Positions 1 through 7,952 of a stretch of DNA of 64,000 nt are shown in pieces; the first letter of the stretch is position 1; every line of letters starts with the position of its first letter. Made by a program: the position numbers and the translations under genes. The stretch spans positions 1-64,000 of the forward strand of contig CAYGJS010000001.1 of the NCBI GenBank assembly GCA_964350435.1. The letters run 5' to 3'. This DNA comes from TMED27 sp964350435. Its GTDB lineage: Bacteria > Pseudomonadota > Alphaproteobacteria > Micavibrionales > Micavibrionaceae. A model generated the notes under the pieces. The model was given only the letters and a program-made list of their open reading frames with translations. It made no database searches and had not been told where the DNA came from.

Positions 1-105
1 AACTCCCTATCAGAGCCGTGGAAGACCACCACGTTGATAGGCTGGATGTGGAAGCATGGTAACATGTGAAGCTAACCAGTACTAATTGCTCGATTGGCTT
101 GAATT
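1..105 (+). rRNA. rrl: 23S rRNA, 3' end (partial)
   Basis: This is the last part of a 23S rRNA gene; the rest lies left of the window. The conserved terminal block containing GTTGATAGGCTGGATGTG and ACTAATTGCTCGATTGGCTT matches the alphaproteobacterial 23S 3' end. The exact mature end is uncertain by a few bases. It is followed by a spacer of about 190 bases with no gene, then 5S rRNA. Confidence 0.93.
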
Positions 106-294
106 CTATCCGCAAAGGCTTTTGTTTCTTCGGGAACTTGAGTGTCTGGCAGATAATCATGCGCAGTGGTAAATACACTGTGACGCGATAAGAACGAACA
201 ACGCGCTGCGTTGCTTCGTGAAATAGAATGATTGCTTAGTTTTTAAGACATTGGTTCATACCCTTTTCATCAAATATTTCAGGTAAGTTCAAAT

Positions 295-412
295 GATCCG
301 GTGGTTATAGCAAGAGTGAAACACCCGATCCCATCCCGAACTCGGCCGTGAAACCTCTTAGCGACGATGGTACTTCGTCTTAAGGCGCGGGAGAGTAGTT
401 CGCTGCCGGATC
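295..412 (+). rRNA. rrf: 5S rRNA
   Basis: The terminal helix is visible as GATCCGG at 295-301 pairing with CCGGATC at 406-412. The conserved block CCCGATCCCATCCCGAACTC lies between. It stands in the usual place after 23S, so this is the end of an rRNA operon. No tRNA follows it before the next gene. Confidence 0.95.
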
Positions 413-505
413 TTTTGAGTTTATCTGAGATGTTATTTCAAACCTGTTTACGTTTTTCCATTTTTATTGCATGGTTAAATTCCAATTTTAATTGAGGAGA
501 GAGCT

Positions 506-943
506 ATGTCTGACGAAGACCAAATCCATGCCCTTTTTGATGAGTGGAAAGCGAATCTCAAACGCAAAGATTTTGATGCGCTGATCAAAGATTATGCGTC
601 TGATTTCAGATGCTTTGACGTGATGGCGCAGGTTGAAGGCCCTGAAGCCTATAAAGCCCTGTGGGAAAAATGTGCGCCGTATTTTAATGAGCCTGTCCCG
701 GAATATAAAGATATGAAGCTAGAGATTTCAGGCGATATGGCCCTTATGACCAGCCTTACCCGGATGACGGGAATGAATTTGCCGCCAGAAATGGCCAATT
801 CCCCGATGGCAAAAAGTTGGCTGCGCTGCACGATTGTTTATCAGAAGATCGAGGGCGCATGGAAAGTGCTTCACGAACATGTTTCCTATCCCACGGATTG
901 TGAAAATGAAAAGCCGGCTTATATCTTGGATGAAGAGAATTAA
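506..943 (+). CDS. SnoaL/DUF4440-like (NTF2-fold) protein
   Basis: A 145-residue protein of the size and pattern of SnoaL-like or DUF4440 ketosteroid-isomerase-fold proteins. It has an N-terminal helix (DEDQIHALFDEWKANLKRKD), a YASDF strand, and a C-terminal stretch ending in WKVLHEHVSYP, which is characteristic of the fold. There is no signal peptide, so it is probably cytoplasmic. The start is supported by GAGGAGAG about seven bases upstream. These folds serve as small enzymes or ligand-binding domains, and the substrate cannot be told here. The gene stands alone between the rRNA operon and nhaA, with a terminator-like hairpin after it. Confidence 0.8.
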   Translation: MSDEDQIHALFDEWKANLKRKDFDALIKDYASDFRCFDVMAQVEGPEAYKALWEKCAPYFNEPVPEYKDMKLEISGDMALMTSLTRMTGMNLPPEMANSPMAKSWLRCTIVYQKIEGAWKVLHEHVSYPTDCENEKPAYILDEEN

Positions 944-1013
944 GCGGCTTAAGTGTTTTTATTAGGTTGATTTCAAGCCTTTGCAAGGCTTCACCAAACC
1001 GTCTTTTTTGCTG

Positions 1014-1050
1014 CGTCCCGGCTATGCGGCATTCTGGGGCGGTTTTTTTT
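1014..1050 (+). terminator. Putative rho-independent terminator
   Basis: A CGTCCC/GGGGCG stem (one G-U pair) with a 16-base loop is followed by GTTTTTTTT. It lies 70 bases after the SnoaL-like gene and before nhaA. The stem is short, so efficiency is uncertain. Confidence 0.55.
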
Positions 1051-1132
1051 ATGATTGTTGGTGTGGCCGCAATGTTATTGAGTTATTGTCATTCTATCGC
1101 TTGGCTTTAAAATGTAATCAGGGACATGAAAT

Positions 1133-2314
1133 ATGCAGATGATTTCAAATATTCTTCACTCTAAAACGGCGCCTGGTATTTTGCTGTGCTTATCGGCTCT
1201 GGCGGCTCTGGTTTTCGCCAATACGCCGCTTATGGAGCTTTATGCAGGCTTTAAAAACATTCCCGTGGTCTTGCAGGCTGGATCGTTTGTTATTGATAAG
1301 CCTTTATTGCTCTGGATCAATGATGGTTTGATGGCAATTTTCTTTCTGCTTATTGGGCTTGAAATTAAACGGGAGTTGATCGAGGGGCATTTATCCTCTC
1401 GTGATAAGGCTGTTCTTCCGGCTATTGCGGCTGTTGGGGGGCTGGCTGTTCCGGCTTTTATTTACGCGTATATGAATTGGAATGATGCGGTTGCTATTAA
1501 TGGCTGGGCGATACCGGCGGCGACAGATATTGCGTTTGCGCTGGGTATTCTTATGATTCTTGGTCCTCGTGTGCCCACAGCGTTGAAAGTTTGTCTTGTG
1601 GCCATTGCGATTATTGATGATCTTGCGGCGGTTGTGATTATTGCCCTTTTTTATACGGCCGAGATTTCGATGATGTCTTTGATCCTGGCGGCTATTGGGC
1701 TTAGCATTGCCGGATTGATGAATTGGCGTAAAGTGACCCGTCTCGGGCCTTATGTTGTTGTTGGGTTGTTTATATGGGCCTGTGTGTTGAAATCCGGGGT
1801 TCATGCAACGCTTGCCGGTGTTGCGCTGGGGCTTCTTATTCCGCTGAAAGTTAAAAATGAGGAGGGGCAATCTCCTCTTAAGGTGATGGAGCATGCCTTG
1901 CATCCCTGGGTGGCGTTCGGTGTTATTCCGATTTTTGCGTTTGCCAATGCGGGTATTTCATTTAAGGGGATTACGCTGGAAACATTTCTTCAGCCGATTA
2001 CACTCGGCATTATGCTTGGTTTGTTTTTGGGCAAGCAGATTGGCGTTATGGGGATTACATGGCTGGCGTGCATATTCAAAATCTGTCGTTTGCCCGATGG
2101 GGTGACGTGGCCGCAATTTTACGGCATGGCCTTGTTGACCGGGATTGGTTTTACCATGAGTTTGTTTATAGGGACGCTTGCTTTTACCGATGTATCGCTG
2201 GCTACGCCGGTTCGTCTTGGCGTGTTGTCGGGTTCCATTCTTTCCGGGGTGGCCGGCATCACTGTTTTGCTTTTGACAACATCTAAGAATGGTGTGGAGC
2301 AGGGGAAAACTTAA
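1133..2314 (+). CDS. nhaA: Na+/H+ antiporter NhaA (copy 1)
   Basis: A full-length (393-residue) NhaA, an inner-membrane antiporter exchanging Na+ or Li+ for protons. Seen directly are LLLWINDGLMAIFFLLIGLE at 58-77, GWAIPAATDIAFALG near 124-138, AIAIIDDLAA near 158-167, LKSGVHATLAG, and the late GIGFTMSLFIG. Asp132, Asp162 and Asp163 correspond to the ion-binding and transport aspartates D133, D163 and D164 of E. coli NhaA. There are about 12 hydrophobic segments. The ribosome site is weak, and Met3 is an alternative start. A paralogue with more C-ending codons lies at 21637-22875, on the other side of the phage cluster. No NhaR regulator is next to it. Confidence 0.95.
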   Translation: MQMISNILHSKTAPGILLCLSALAALVFANTPLMELYAGFKNIPVVLQAGSFVIDKPLLLWINDGLMAIFFLLIGLEIKRELIEGHLSSRDKAVLPAIAAVGGLAVPAFIYAYMNWNDAVAINGWAIPAATDIAFALGILMILGPRVPTALKVCLVAIAIIDDLAAVVIIALFYTAEISMMSLILAAIGLSIAGLMNWRKVTRLGPYVVVGLFIWACVLKSGVHATLAGVALGLLIPLKVKNEEGQSPLKVMEHALHPWVAFGVIPIFAFANAGISFKGITLETFLQPITLGIMLGLFLGKQIGVMGITWLACIFKICRLPDGVTWPQFYGMALLTGIGFTMSLFIGTLAFTDVSLATPVRLGVLSGSILSGVAGITVLLLTTSKNGVEQGKT

Positions 2315-2330
2315 CGGATGCTTGCGGTGC

Positions 2331-3089
2331 CTAGTTAAAGAATTGTTCTTTGAACACTCTTTCCTGTAAAGGGTTGTCAGGATCGTAAAGCAGCGTCTTC
2401 GTGGTCTTGCGATCTTCGCGGATCACAACTTCCTTGACATCGCGGATTTCTTTTGAATCTGCGGTGGCTGATACGGGCCTTTCAATCGCATGCGTAATCT
2501 CGAATTTGATCTTGGCATTGTTGCGTAAGAGCGCCCCCGGCCAGCGGCGCGGACGAAACGCCGATATCGGCGTCACGGTGATAATATTTGCCTCCAGCGG
2601 CAGAATAGGCCCGCCCGCAGAAGAGTTATAAGCTGTGCTGCCTACGGGGGTAGATACCATTACGCCGTCGCAAACAAGCTGTTCGATCCGCACTTCGTCG
2701 TTCACAATCACGCGAATTTTCGCTGAGTTGTGCGTTTCCCGCAGCAAGGACACCTCGTTAAACGCAATCTCCTTGTGCTTCTCGCCGTTCTTATCGGTCG
2801 CGGTCATCTTCAGCGGGTGAATGGTAAAACGCTTCGCCGCCTCAATCCGCTCGATCAATCCGTCCTTGCTATGCTTGTTCAGCAAGAACCCAAGCGTACC
2901 AAGGTTCAGCCCGAACATCGGCGCTTGATAATCGGCGAAATTATGCAGCGCGCGCAGCATCGTGCCATCCCCGCCCAGCACAACAATCGTGTCGGCTTCT
3001 TCGGGGTCCACAAACCCGTAAGTGCTTTTCAGCTCCTCCAGCGCTTTTTGCGCCCTCGGTTTTTTCCCTGCGAAATACGCGAGCTTCAT
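2331..3089 (-). CDS. nadK: NAD kinase
   Basis: ATP-NAD kinase, which phosphorylates NAD to NADP in the cytoplasm. The family signature GGDGTML is at residues 39-45. The second conserved block DGVMVSTPVGSTAYNSSAGG and the NLGTLGFLL region are also present. At 252 residues it is of the short bacterial type. Its ATG overlaps the stop of the upstream HTH-OPRT gene by four bases (ATGA), so the two are probably translated from one mRNA. It converges on nhaA with only 16 bases between them and no obvious terminator. Confidence 0.94.
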   Translation of the reverse strand: MKLAYFAGKKPRAQKALEELKSTYGFVDPEEADTIVVLGGDGTMLRALHNFADYQAPMFGLNLGTLGFLLNKHSKDGLIERIEAAKRFTIHPLKMTATDKNGEKHKEIAFNEVSLLRETHNSAKIRVIVNDEVRIEQLVCDGVMVSTPVGSTAYNSSAGGPILPLEANIITVTPISAFRPRRWPGALLRNNAKIKFEITHAIERPVSATADSKEIRDVKEVVIREDRKTTKTLLYDPDNPLQERVFKEQFFN

Positions 3090-3760
3090 GACGATGCCGC
3101 CTTGGTTGAGGGTTCCCAGTTTTCAGGGTCGTGCAAAAATGTTTCCACGGCGGCCAAGGTCGCCGCGTCAAAATATTTCTTTTTCTTTGCCACGGCCAGA
3201 ACATCCCACCACGTCGCCAATGCGTGCAGCGTGATGCTGATATCCCTCATATTCTTTTCGCTGGCGGGGAAAATGCCGTAATGGAACATCACAAAGGCGT
3301 GGTCGACTTGCGCGCCGGCATTTCGAAGCGCATCAACGAAAATTTTCTTGCTGCCGCCATCGGTTTGCATGTCCTCAACCAAAATCACTTTCGGCGTCCC
3401 TTTTTCAGGAAGGACACCCTCAATCTGTGCCATGCGGCCATAACCCTTGGGTTCTTTGCGAACATACAGCATCGGCTTTTCCAAACGCTCGGCGATAAAC
3501 GCGCCGTATGGAATCCCTGCGGTTTCGCCGCCCGCCACCAGATCAATATTTTCTACGCCGATTTCGTTGCTCAAAATCTGCGCCCCCGCATCCATTAAAA
3601 AACTGCGCTCCTTCGGAAACGAAATCAAACGCCGCCCATCAAAATAGACCGGGCTTTTGCGCCCGGATTTCAGTGTAAAAGGCTCCGCGGCATTAAACAA
3701 AATTGATTTCGTATCAATCAAAATTTCGGCGGTTTTTGCGGCGATATCTTCGCGGGACAT
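3086..3760 (-). CDS. pyrE: Nested stand-alone OPRT product (internal start)
   Basis: Met84 of the fused ORF begins MSREDIAAKTAEIL, the normal beginning of an alphaproteobacterial orotate phosphoribosyltransferase. An AGGAG sits nine bases upstream on the minus strand (3774-3770). A 224-residue PyrE of ordinary family length could therefore be translated from the same mRNA as the fusion. Whether both products are made cannot be seen from sequence. Confidence 0.6.
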   Translation of the reverse strand: MSREDIAAKTAEILIDTKSILFNAAEPFTLKSGRKSPVYFDGRRLISFPKERSFLMDAGAQILSNEIGVENIDLVAGGETAGIPYGAFIAERLEKPMLYVRKEPKGYGRMAQIEGVLPEKGTPKVILVEDMQTDGGSKKIFVDALRNAGAQVDHAFVMFHYGIFPASEKNMRDISITLHALATWWDVLAVAKKKKYFDAATLAAVETFLHDPENWEPSTKAASS

Positions 3761-4009
3761 ACTGTATAGCTCCTGAGTGCTGTCATCAGTGAGGGCAATA
3801 AATTCAGCCATCTTTGTATCGGTCACGCCCAGAACTTTTGCAAGGCTTTCCGTGGAGGGCCAGCGCGGTTTTCCATCCGCGCTATGACGCTTGCTCCTAT
3901 TAAACGCGGTGGAATCCAGCCCCGCCTTCTTGGCCAGCCCGGACGGAGAATAGCCATGACGCTTCGCCAGCCGGTCAAGAGCATTCCAAATTTTATCGTG
4001 AGTCAACAT
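3086..4009 (-). CDS. pyrE: HTH domain-orotate phosphoribosyltransferase fusion
   Basis: A 307-residue ORF with two parts. Residues 1-75 form an XRE-type helix-turn-helix domain (HGYSPSGLAKKAGLDSTAFN, then WPSTESLAKVLG). This strongly resembles the N-terminal domain of alphaproteobacterial S24/LexA-like repressors, but no peptidase domain follows. Residues 84-300 are orotate phosphoribosyltransferase, the enzyme making OMP from orotate and PRPP in pyrimidine synthesis. The PRPP loop ILVEDMQTDGGSK is at 209-221, and KSGRKSPVYFD is at 114-124. The ORF is open throughout and starts at ATG 4009. Other HTH-PRT fusions (Bacillus PurR, haloarchaeal GfcR) are regulators that bind PRPP or related ligands, so this could be an enzyme, a regulator or both. 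It is co-directional with nadK and divergent from the phage cluster. Confidence 0.88.
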   Translation of the reverse strand: MLTHDKIWNALDRLAKRHGYSPSGLAKKAGLDSTAFNRSKRHSADGKPRWPSTESLAKVLGVTDTKMAEFIALTDDSTQELYSMSREDIAAKTAEILIDTKSILFNAAEPFTLKSGRKSPVYFDGRRLISFPKERSFLMDAGAQILSNEIGVENIDLVAGGETAGIPYGAFIAERLEKPMLYVRKEPKGYGRMAQIEGVLPEKGTPKVILVEDMQTDGGSKKIFVDALRNAGAQVDHAFVMFHYGIFPASEKNMRDISITLHALATWWDVLAVAKKKKYFDAATLAAVETFLHDPENWEPSTKAASS

Positions 4010-4059
4010 AGGATAATAGTCCCATTAACCCATGAAAAAATAAATAAGAATAAATTCCT
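4010..4059. promoter_or_regulatory. Two operator-like dyads at the HTH-OPRT start
   Basis: AGGATAATAGTCCC (4010-4023) touches the ATG of the HTH-OPRT gene. On the minus strand, AGGAATTTATTCTT covers 4059-4046. Both resemble AGGAATTAAGTCCT at 8477-8490, which lies in the promoter of the capsid genes. The shared form is AGGA-N4-A(G/T)TC. Inference: binding sites for the HTH domain encoded next to them. Confidence 0.4.
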
Positions 4060-4100
4060 ATTTTTATCTTGACACCGTCTAAAATATATACCACAAATGA

Positions 4101-4115
4101 GAACATAAAGGGAAC
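4101..4115. promoter_or_regulatory. SOS (LexA) box of alphaproteobacterial type
   Basis: GAAC-N7-GAAC (GAACATAAAGGGAAC) is an exact match to the direct-repeat LexA site known in Alphaproteobacteria. It lies 32 bases before the first gene of the phage cluster and 91 bases from the divergent HTH-OPRT start. By chance about two such matches would occur in 64 kb on both strands, so its position in a short divergent gap is the main support. Confidence 0.5.
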
Positions 4116-4147
4116 AATTATATCTAAAAAAAGGAAAAACCCGCATC

Positions 4148-4600
4148 ATGAAAACGCCAAAGACCAGCAACTACAATGCCTTAACACGTAAAAACACGGT
4201 TCCTTTTTTGGATGCAGAGGAAGCATGGTTCTGGTTTATTGCCGCGCAGGAAGCCCGCGTGGATGGTGCACGGTTTAGCGCAGGTCAAAGCCTGTATCCG
4301 CGCCCTTGCGAGCCGCTTGATATCCTCAAAGTTTTGGACAATCTCCACCGCCAGCGCAGGCTGCAGCGCGATCACCTGTTGGTGCTGCGCCATTATGGTC
4401 GCCGCCATTTACCGCCCGATCGTTACCGCGTCAAAGAAACCCGTGCATATCATTTATGGCACGAGGCTTTAGACCGTATCGGCGCGGTGCTGGAGCAAAA
4501 AGGAATCATCGAACCGCAACCACAAGAAAATGAAAACTGGCTTCAAGGGGCGATGCATTTTGAACCGCGTTACAACATTATGGGAGTTGCCGCAGAATGA
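4148..4600 (+). CDS. Phage-cluster hypothetical protein
   Basis: First gene of the cluster, 150 residues, basic and mostly helical, with no signal peptide or membrane segment. The pattern AWFWFIAAQEARVDGARF, PRPCEPLDILKVLDNLHRQR and HLWHEALDRIGAVLEQKGII resembles a small protein found beside phage genes in other Alphaproteobacteria, but I know of no function. Its stop overlaps the next start (ATGA). It is the first gene downstream of the SOS box, so an early regulatory or packaging role is possible but not shown. Confidence 0.7.
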   Translation: MKTPKTSNYNALTRKNTVPFLDAEEAWFWFIAAQEARVDGARFSAGQSLYPRPCEPLDILKVLDNLHRQRRLQRDHLLVLRHYGRRHLPPDRYRVKETRAYHLWHEALDRIGAVLEQKGIIEPQPQENENWLQGAMHFEPRYNIMGVAAE

Positions 4601-5043
4601 AAAACACACTCGAAACCATAGAAATGCCGAAACCAAAAGCATGGGTGATCTTCAGCGGCCAAGCTGATCTGCCATGGCTGAAAATCCTTAAGCCCGGCTT
4701 TCGCCACTGCGCTGTTGTCTTAAATGACGGGGAGCGGTGGGTGACCATCGACCCGCTGTCCAATTACACCGATGTGACGGTGCATAAGGTTCCTGTTGAT
4801 TTTGATTTGCCTGCATGGATGCGCGGACGTGGTCACACGGTTGTGAACGCCGATGTTACGCATATAAACAAGGCCGCGCCGCTTGCGCTTTATAGCTGCG
4901 TCGAGGCGGTGAAGCGCGTTTTGGGCATTCACAAACGCCGTATCTTCACGCCGTGGCAGCTTTATACCCACCTTGCTAAAGCGCAAAATTTAAAAACATT
5001 CAATTCTGATAACCCAAAAGGAGACTTCGCATGGGAAGCCTAA
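4597..5043 (+). CDS. Phage-cluster protein, possible papain-like fold
   Basis: A 148-residue protein. A His in GFRHCAVVL (about residue 36) and a Cys in LYSCVEAVKRVLGI (about residue 105) are spaced and embedded as in permuted papain-like or NlpC/P60-like proteins, where His precedes Cys. No clear third catalytic residue was assigned, so this is a weak fold guess. It is translationally coupled to the gene before it and overlaps the next gene by 13 bases, inside the head-gene run. Confidence 0.6.
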   Translation: MKNTLETIEMPKPKAWVIFSGQADLPWLKILKPGFRHCAVVLNDGERWVTIDPLSNYTDVTVHKVPVDFDLPAWMRGRGHTVVNADVTHINKAAPLALYSCVEAVKRVLGIHKRRIFTPWQLYTHLAKAQNLKTFNSDNPKGDFAWEA

Positions 5044-5303
5044 CATCACGCCCTAATATTCCGGCGCAACCGCAAACCGTTATATATACGCCCAGTCCGC
5101 CGACAAGCCCTTACGTGCCGCCGGTCACGCCGCCCACACCGCCCAGTGCCGCCGAACCCTCTGCGGAAACCTCCGCCGAAGTCCGCCGCCAAAACCTTTT
5201 GGAGCGTGATCGCAGCCGCCTTGGCACCATTGCTACGAGTTTTCGCGGTCTTCTCGGCTTGTCCGATAAAACGACCCCGCGCAAAACCCTGCTCGGCGAA
5301 TAA
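5031..5303 (+). CDS. Proline-rich virion-associated small protein
   Basis: 90 residues. The first half is a low-complexity Pro/Thr/Ser stretch. The second half has LLERDRSRLGTIATSFRGLL and ends KTLLGE. This tail is a recurrent pattern in small proteins encoded just upstream of podovirus portal genes. AAAGGAGA precedes the ATG, which lies within the end of the previous gene. Function is unknown. Confidence 0.65.
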   Translation: MGSLTSRPNIPAQPQTVIYTPSPPTSPYVPPVTPPTPPSAAEPSAETSAEVRRQNLLERDRSRLGTIATSFRGLLGLSDKTTPRKTLLGE

Positions 5304-5323
5304 AATAATCAGGAGATATTTAT

Positions 5324-6904
5324 ATGAACACCGTTATCCCCATCAAAGATTCCAGCGTGCAATCGCAAGAAATTCAAGCCACGCTTGAGCGCATCATGCG
5401 CCGTTTCCGCGCCGCGCAAAAACTTCGCCAGCCTTGGGAAACCCTCTGGGAAGAGTGCTATGACTTCGCCCTGCCGCAGCGCGGTGGTTTTGGCGCAGAA
5501 CCAAGGGCGGGCACACGCAAAACCGATAACATCTTTGACGCCACCGCCATGGACGCCGCCGATCAACTGGCCTCCAGCATGCTCGGCAATCTTACGCCGA
5601 CATGGTCGCAATGGTTCGGTCTGAAGCCCGGCCCGGACCTGACCCCGCAAGAAGCCGAAAACCTCGCCCCCATCCTCGAAAAGGCGGCGAAAACCATTCA
5701 GGATCATTTTGACCGCTCCAACTTCGCGGTGGAAATTCACCAATGCTATCTCGATCTCATTGTCGGCGGTACCGCCAGTTTGATGTTCGAAGAATCCGAA
5801 ACCGGCAGCTTCTCTGCCTTTAAATTTTCCGCCGCGCCGCTCACGCATATCGTGCTGGAGGAGGGCGATGGTGGCTATCTCGACGGTGCCTACCGCCAGA
5901 TGAAAATGACCCTCGACCAAATCACCGCCCGTTATCCGCTCGCCGAAATCCCGAATGATGTTCTGAAACGCGCCGCCCAAGACCCACAGGAACGCTTCAA
6001 AATCCTCGAAGCTTTATTGCCCGATGGCTTGATTTATAGCTATCACGCCTGCTTGGTGGAGGATATCGACACGCCTGTCCTGCTGGCCTCTGGCCGTTTT
6101 GAACAATCCCCCGTCATTTCCTTCCGCTGGATGAAATCTCCGGGGGAAATTTATGGCCGCTCGCCGATTATGAAGGCTCTGCCGGATATCAAAACCGCGA
6201 ACAAAGTCGTGGAGCTCATCCTGAAAAATGCCTCCATCGCCGTTACAGGGATCTGGCAGGCCGATGATGACGGCGTTCTTAACCCCGCTAATATCCAGCT
6301 TACACCGGGCAGTATCATCCCCAAAGCCATTGGTTCAAAAGGTCTGCAACCCCTGAATATGCCGGGCGATTTCAACGTCTCCCAGCTCGTGCTCGACAGT
6401 TTGCAATCCCGCATCCGTCACGCGCTTTTGGCTGATAAGCTTGCGCCCGTCACTTCCGCGCGGATGACCGCTACCGAAGTGCTGGAGCGCAGCGCGGAGA
6501 TGGCGCTTCTCCTCGGCGCAACCTATGGACGGCTGCAATCCGAACTGCTGACGCCGCTGATTAAACGCGCCTTCGCCATCCTGAAACGCCGCGGTGAAAT
6601 TCCGGATATCGAACTCGATGGCCGCTTGGTCGCCGTGGATTACCGCTCCCCCCTTGCGCGCAACCAAGGCCAGCAAAATGTACAAAATACTCTGAGCTGG
6701 ATTTCCTCGGTGCTGGCGATGGGGCCGGAGGCCTCTGCCGCCATAAACTTGCCGCAAGCCGCCAGATTTATCGGCGACGCGCTCGGCGTGCCAAGCGATC
6801 TAATCCGCAAAGAGCTCCCGCAGCTTGATCTGGGCGGCCTTGTTCAGGCCGCCGAAATGATCGATGAAACACTAACCCCGAAAGAAGAAACTGCCCATGT
6901 TTGA
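5324..6904 (+). CDS. Portal / head-to-tail connector protein (T7 gp8-like)
   Basis: 526 residues, matching the podovirus head-tail connector family. It has an N-terminal helical region (ILERIMRRFRAAQKLRQPWE-like), the block DNIFDATAMDAADQLASSML at about 67-86, WFGLKPGPDL, and the conserved RMTATEVLERSAEM in the C-terminal half. Twelve copies would form the DNA channel at one capsid vertex and the docking site for the terminase and tail. AGGAGATAT precedes the ATG. Its last eight bases overlap the next gene. Confidence 0.92.
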   Translation: MNTVIPIKDSSVQSQEIQATLERIMRRFRAAQKLRQPWETLWEECYDFALPQRGGFGAEPRAGTRKTDNIFDATAMDAADQLASSMLGNLTPTWSQWFGLKPGPDLTPQEAENLAPILEKAAKTIQDHFDRSNFAVEIHQCYLDLIVGGTASLMFEESETGSFSAFKFSAAPLTHIVLEEGDGGYLDGAYRQMKMTLDQITARYPLAEIPNDVLKRAAQDPQERFKILEALLPDGLIYSYHACLVEDIDTPVLLASGRFEQSPVISFRWMKSPGEIYGRSPIMKALPDIKTANKVVELILKNASIAVTGIWQADDDGVLNPANIQLTPGSIIPKAIGSKGLQPLNMPGDFNVSQLVLDSLQSRIRHALLADKLAPVTSARMTATEVLERSAEMALLLGATYGRLQSELLTPLIKRAFAILKRRGEIPDIELDGRLVAVDYRSPLARNQGQQNVQNTLSWISSVLAMGPEASAAINLPQAARFIGDALGVPSDLIRKELPQLDLGGLVQAAEMIDETLTPKEETAHV

Positions 6905-7190
6905 TGTATTCAAAAAAGATCCACCGCTGCCTATCACGGCGGTAGAAAAAGGCCTCGTTCATAATGCGCTGGAGCCCGGCCGCTTGGAAATGCGCGAGAT
7001 CGAAAAAGCCTTTGCAAGGGCGTTCGCCACCGAGGATGGCCAAAAGGTGCTCTCGCATCTGCAAGTCATCACGTTCCACCGCGCTCTCGGCCCCAGCGTC
7101 GCCGACGAACACTTACGCTATGCAGAAGGGCAGCGCGCGATGGTCGGCACCATTCTGCGCCTGATTGATCGCGGTCGTAACCCGCAATAA
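6897..7190 (+). CDS. Bbp19-like phage protein
   Basis: 97 residues resembling the Bbp19 family of Bordetella phage BPP-1. The core reads FARAFATEDGQKVLSHLQ and then LRYAEGQRAMVGTILRLIDRG. This is the usual neighbour of podovirus portal and scaffold genes. The start codon overlaps the portal stop, so the two are coupled. Its precise role in the particle is not known to me. Confidence 0.75.
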   Translation: MFDVFKKDPPLPITAVEKGLVHNALEPGRLEMREIEKAFARAFATEDGQKVLSHLQVITFHRALGPSVADEHLRYAEGQRAMVGTILRLIDRGRNPQ

Positions 7191-7224
7191 CCGACTTTAT
7201 AAACCCCCATAAGGAGAAACCACT

Positions 7225-7878
7225 ATGACAAACCTACTCATTGAAGACGTCGATCCGGCAATCGTGCCGGACAAATTCAAAAACCCGGAAAGCGGCGCGC
7301 TCCGTTTGGATGCGCTCATCAACTCCTATACCGAGCTTGAAAAGAAAATGTCGTCCGCTCCCGCCCATGCGGCTCCGCATTCCCCCGATGAATACTGCAT
7401 CAACTGCGAACACGGCCTGTTCGAAGCCGACTCGGAAATTAACAAGCGCCTGCATGCCAAAGGCATGACTCAGGAGCAAGTTCAGGAGGTCTATGATCTA
7501 GCCGCAGAAAAAATGGTGCCCATGGTCAAGGCCGTATCCGAAGACGTTAAGGCCGACCGCGAGATTGAAAAACTGATCAATCATTTCGGCGGCGCGGATA
7601 AATGGAAAGAAGTCTCCCGCCAGCTCTTGGCCTTCGGTCAGCGCAATATGCCCGCCGATGTCCTGCAAAACCTCTCCAGTTCCTTCGAAGGTGTCCTCGC
7701 TCTGCATAAAATGATGCAATCAGACGAACCCACGCTTAAAAAACAATCGGTCAACCCGTCCGTAGTCGGGGAACAGGACTTACAATCCATGATGCGCGAC
7801 CCAAAATATTGGCGCGATAAAGACCCGGCTTTTGTTTCAAAAGTCACCGAAGGCTTCAAATCCTTCTACGGCGAATAA
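7225..7878 (+). CDS. Capsid assembly scaffolding protein
   Basis: 217 residues, acidic and helix-rich. It begins with the typical scaffold opening IVPDKFKNPESGALRLDALI followed by a helical SYTELEKKM. The C-terminal part (LQSMMRDPKYWRDKDPAFVS, then a GFKSFYGE end) is like scaffolds of T7-like phages. It would guide procapsid assembly and then leave. AAGGAGA precedes the ATG. The gene is followed directly by a strong terminator, so the portal-scaffold block ends here and the capsid gene has its own promoter. Confidence 0.85.
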   Translation: MTNLLIEDVDPAIVPDKFKNPESGALRLDALINSYTELEKKMSSAPAHAAPHSPDEYCINCEHGLFEADSEINKRLHAKGMTQEQVQEVYDLAAEKMVPMVKAVSEDVKADREIEKLINHFGGADKWKEVSRQLLAFGQRNMPADVLQNLSSSFEGVLALHKMMQSDEPTLKKQSVNPSVVGEQDLQSMMRDPKYWRDKDPAFVSKVTEGFKSFYGE

Positions 7879-7898
7879 TGGCACAGCCCGAAAACAAT

Positions 7899-7926
7899 AA
7901 AGCCCCGTCAAACTGGCGGGGCTTTT
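7899..7926. terminator. Rho-independent terminator
   Basis: The perfect stem AAAGCCCCG/CGGGGCTTT with a nine-base loop and a T-run lies between the scaffold gene and the minus-strand PilZ gene. The stem is A-rich on one side and T-rich on the other, so it may serve both converging units. Confidence 0.85.
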
Positions 7927-7952
7927 GTAATATTCGAGGTCACATTCTAACT

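Noticed and set aside
4069..4097. TTGACA as a promoter for the first cluster gene
   Set aside because: No acceptable -10 box at 16-18 bases. Kept only as a possible -35 element.
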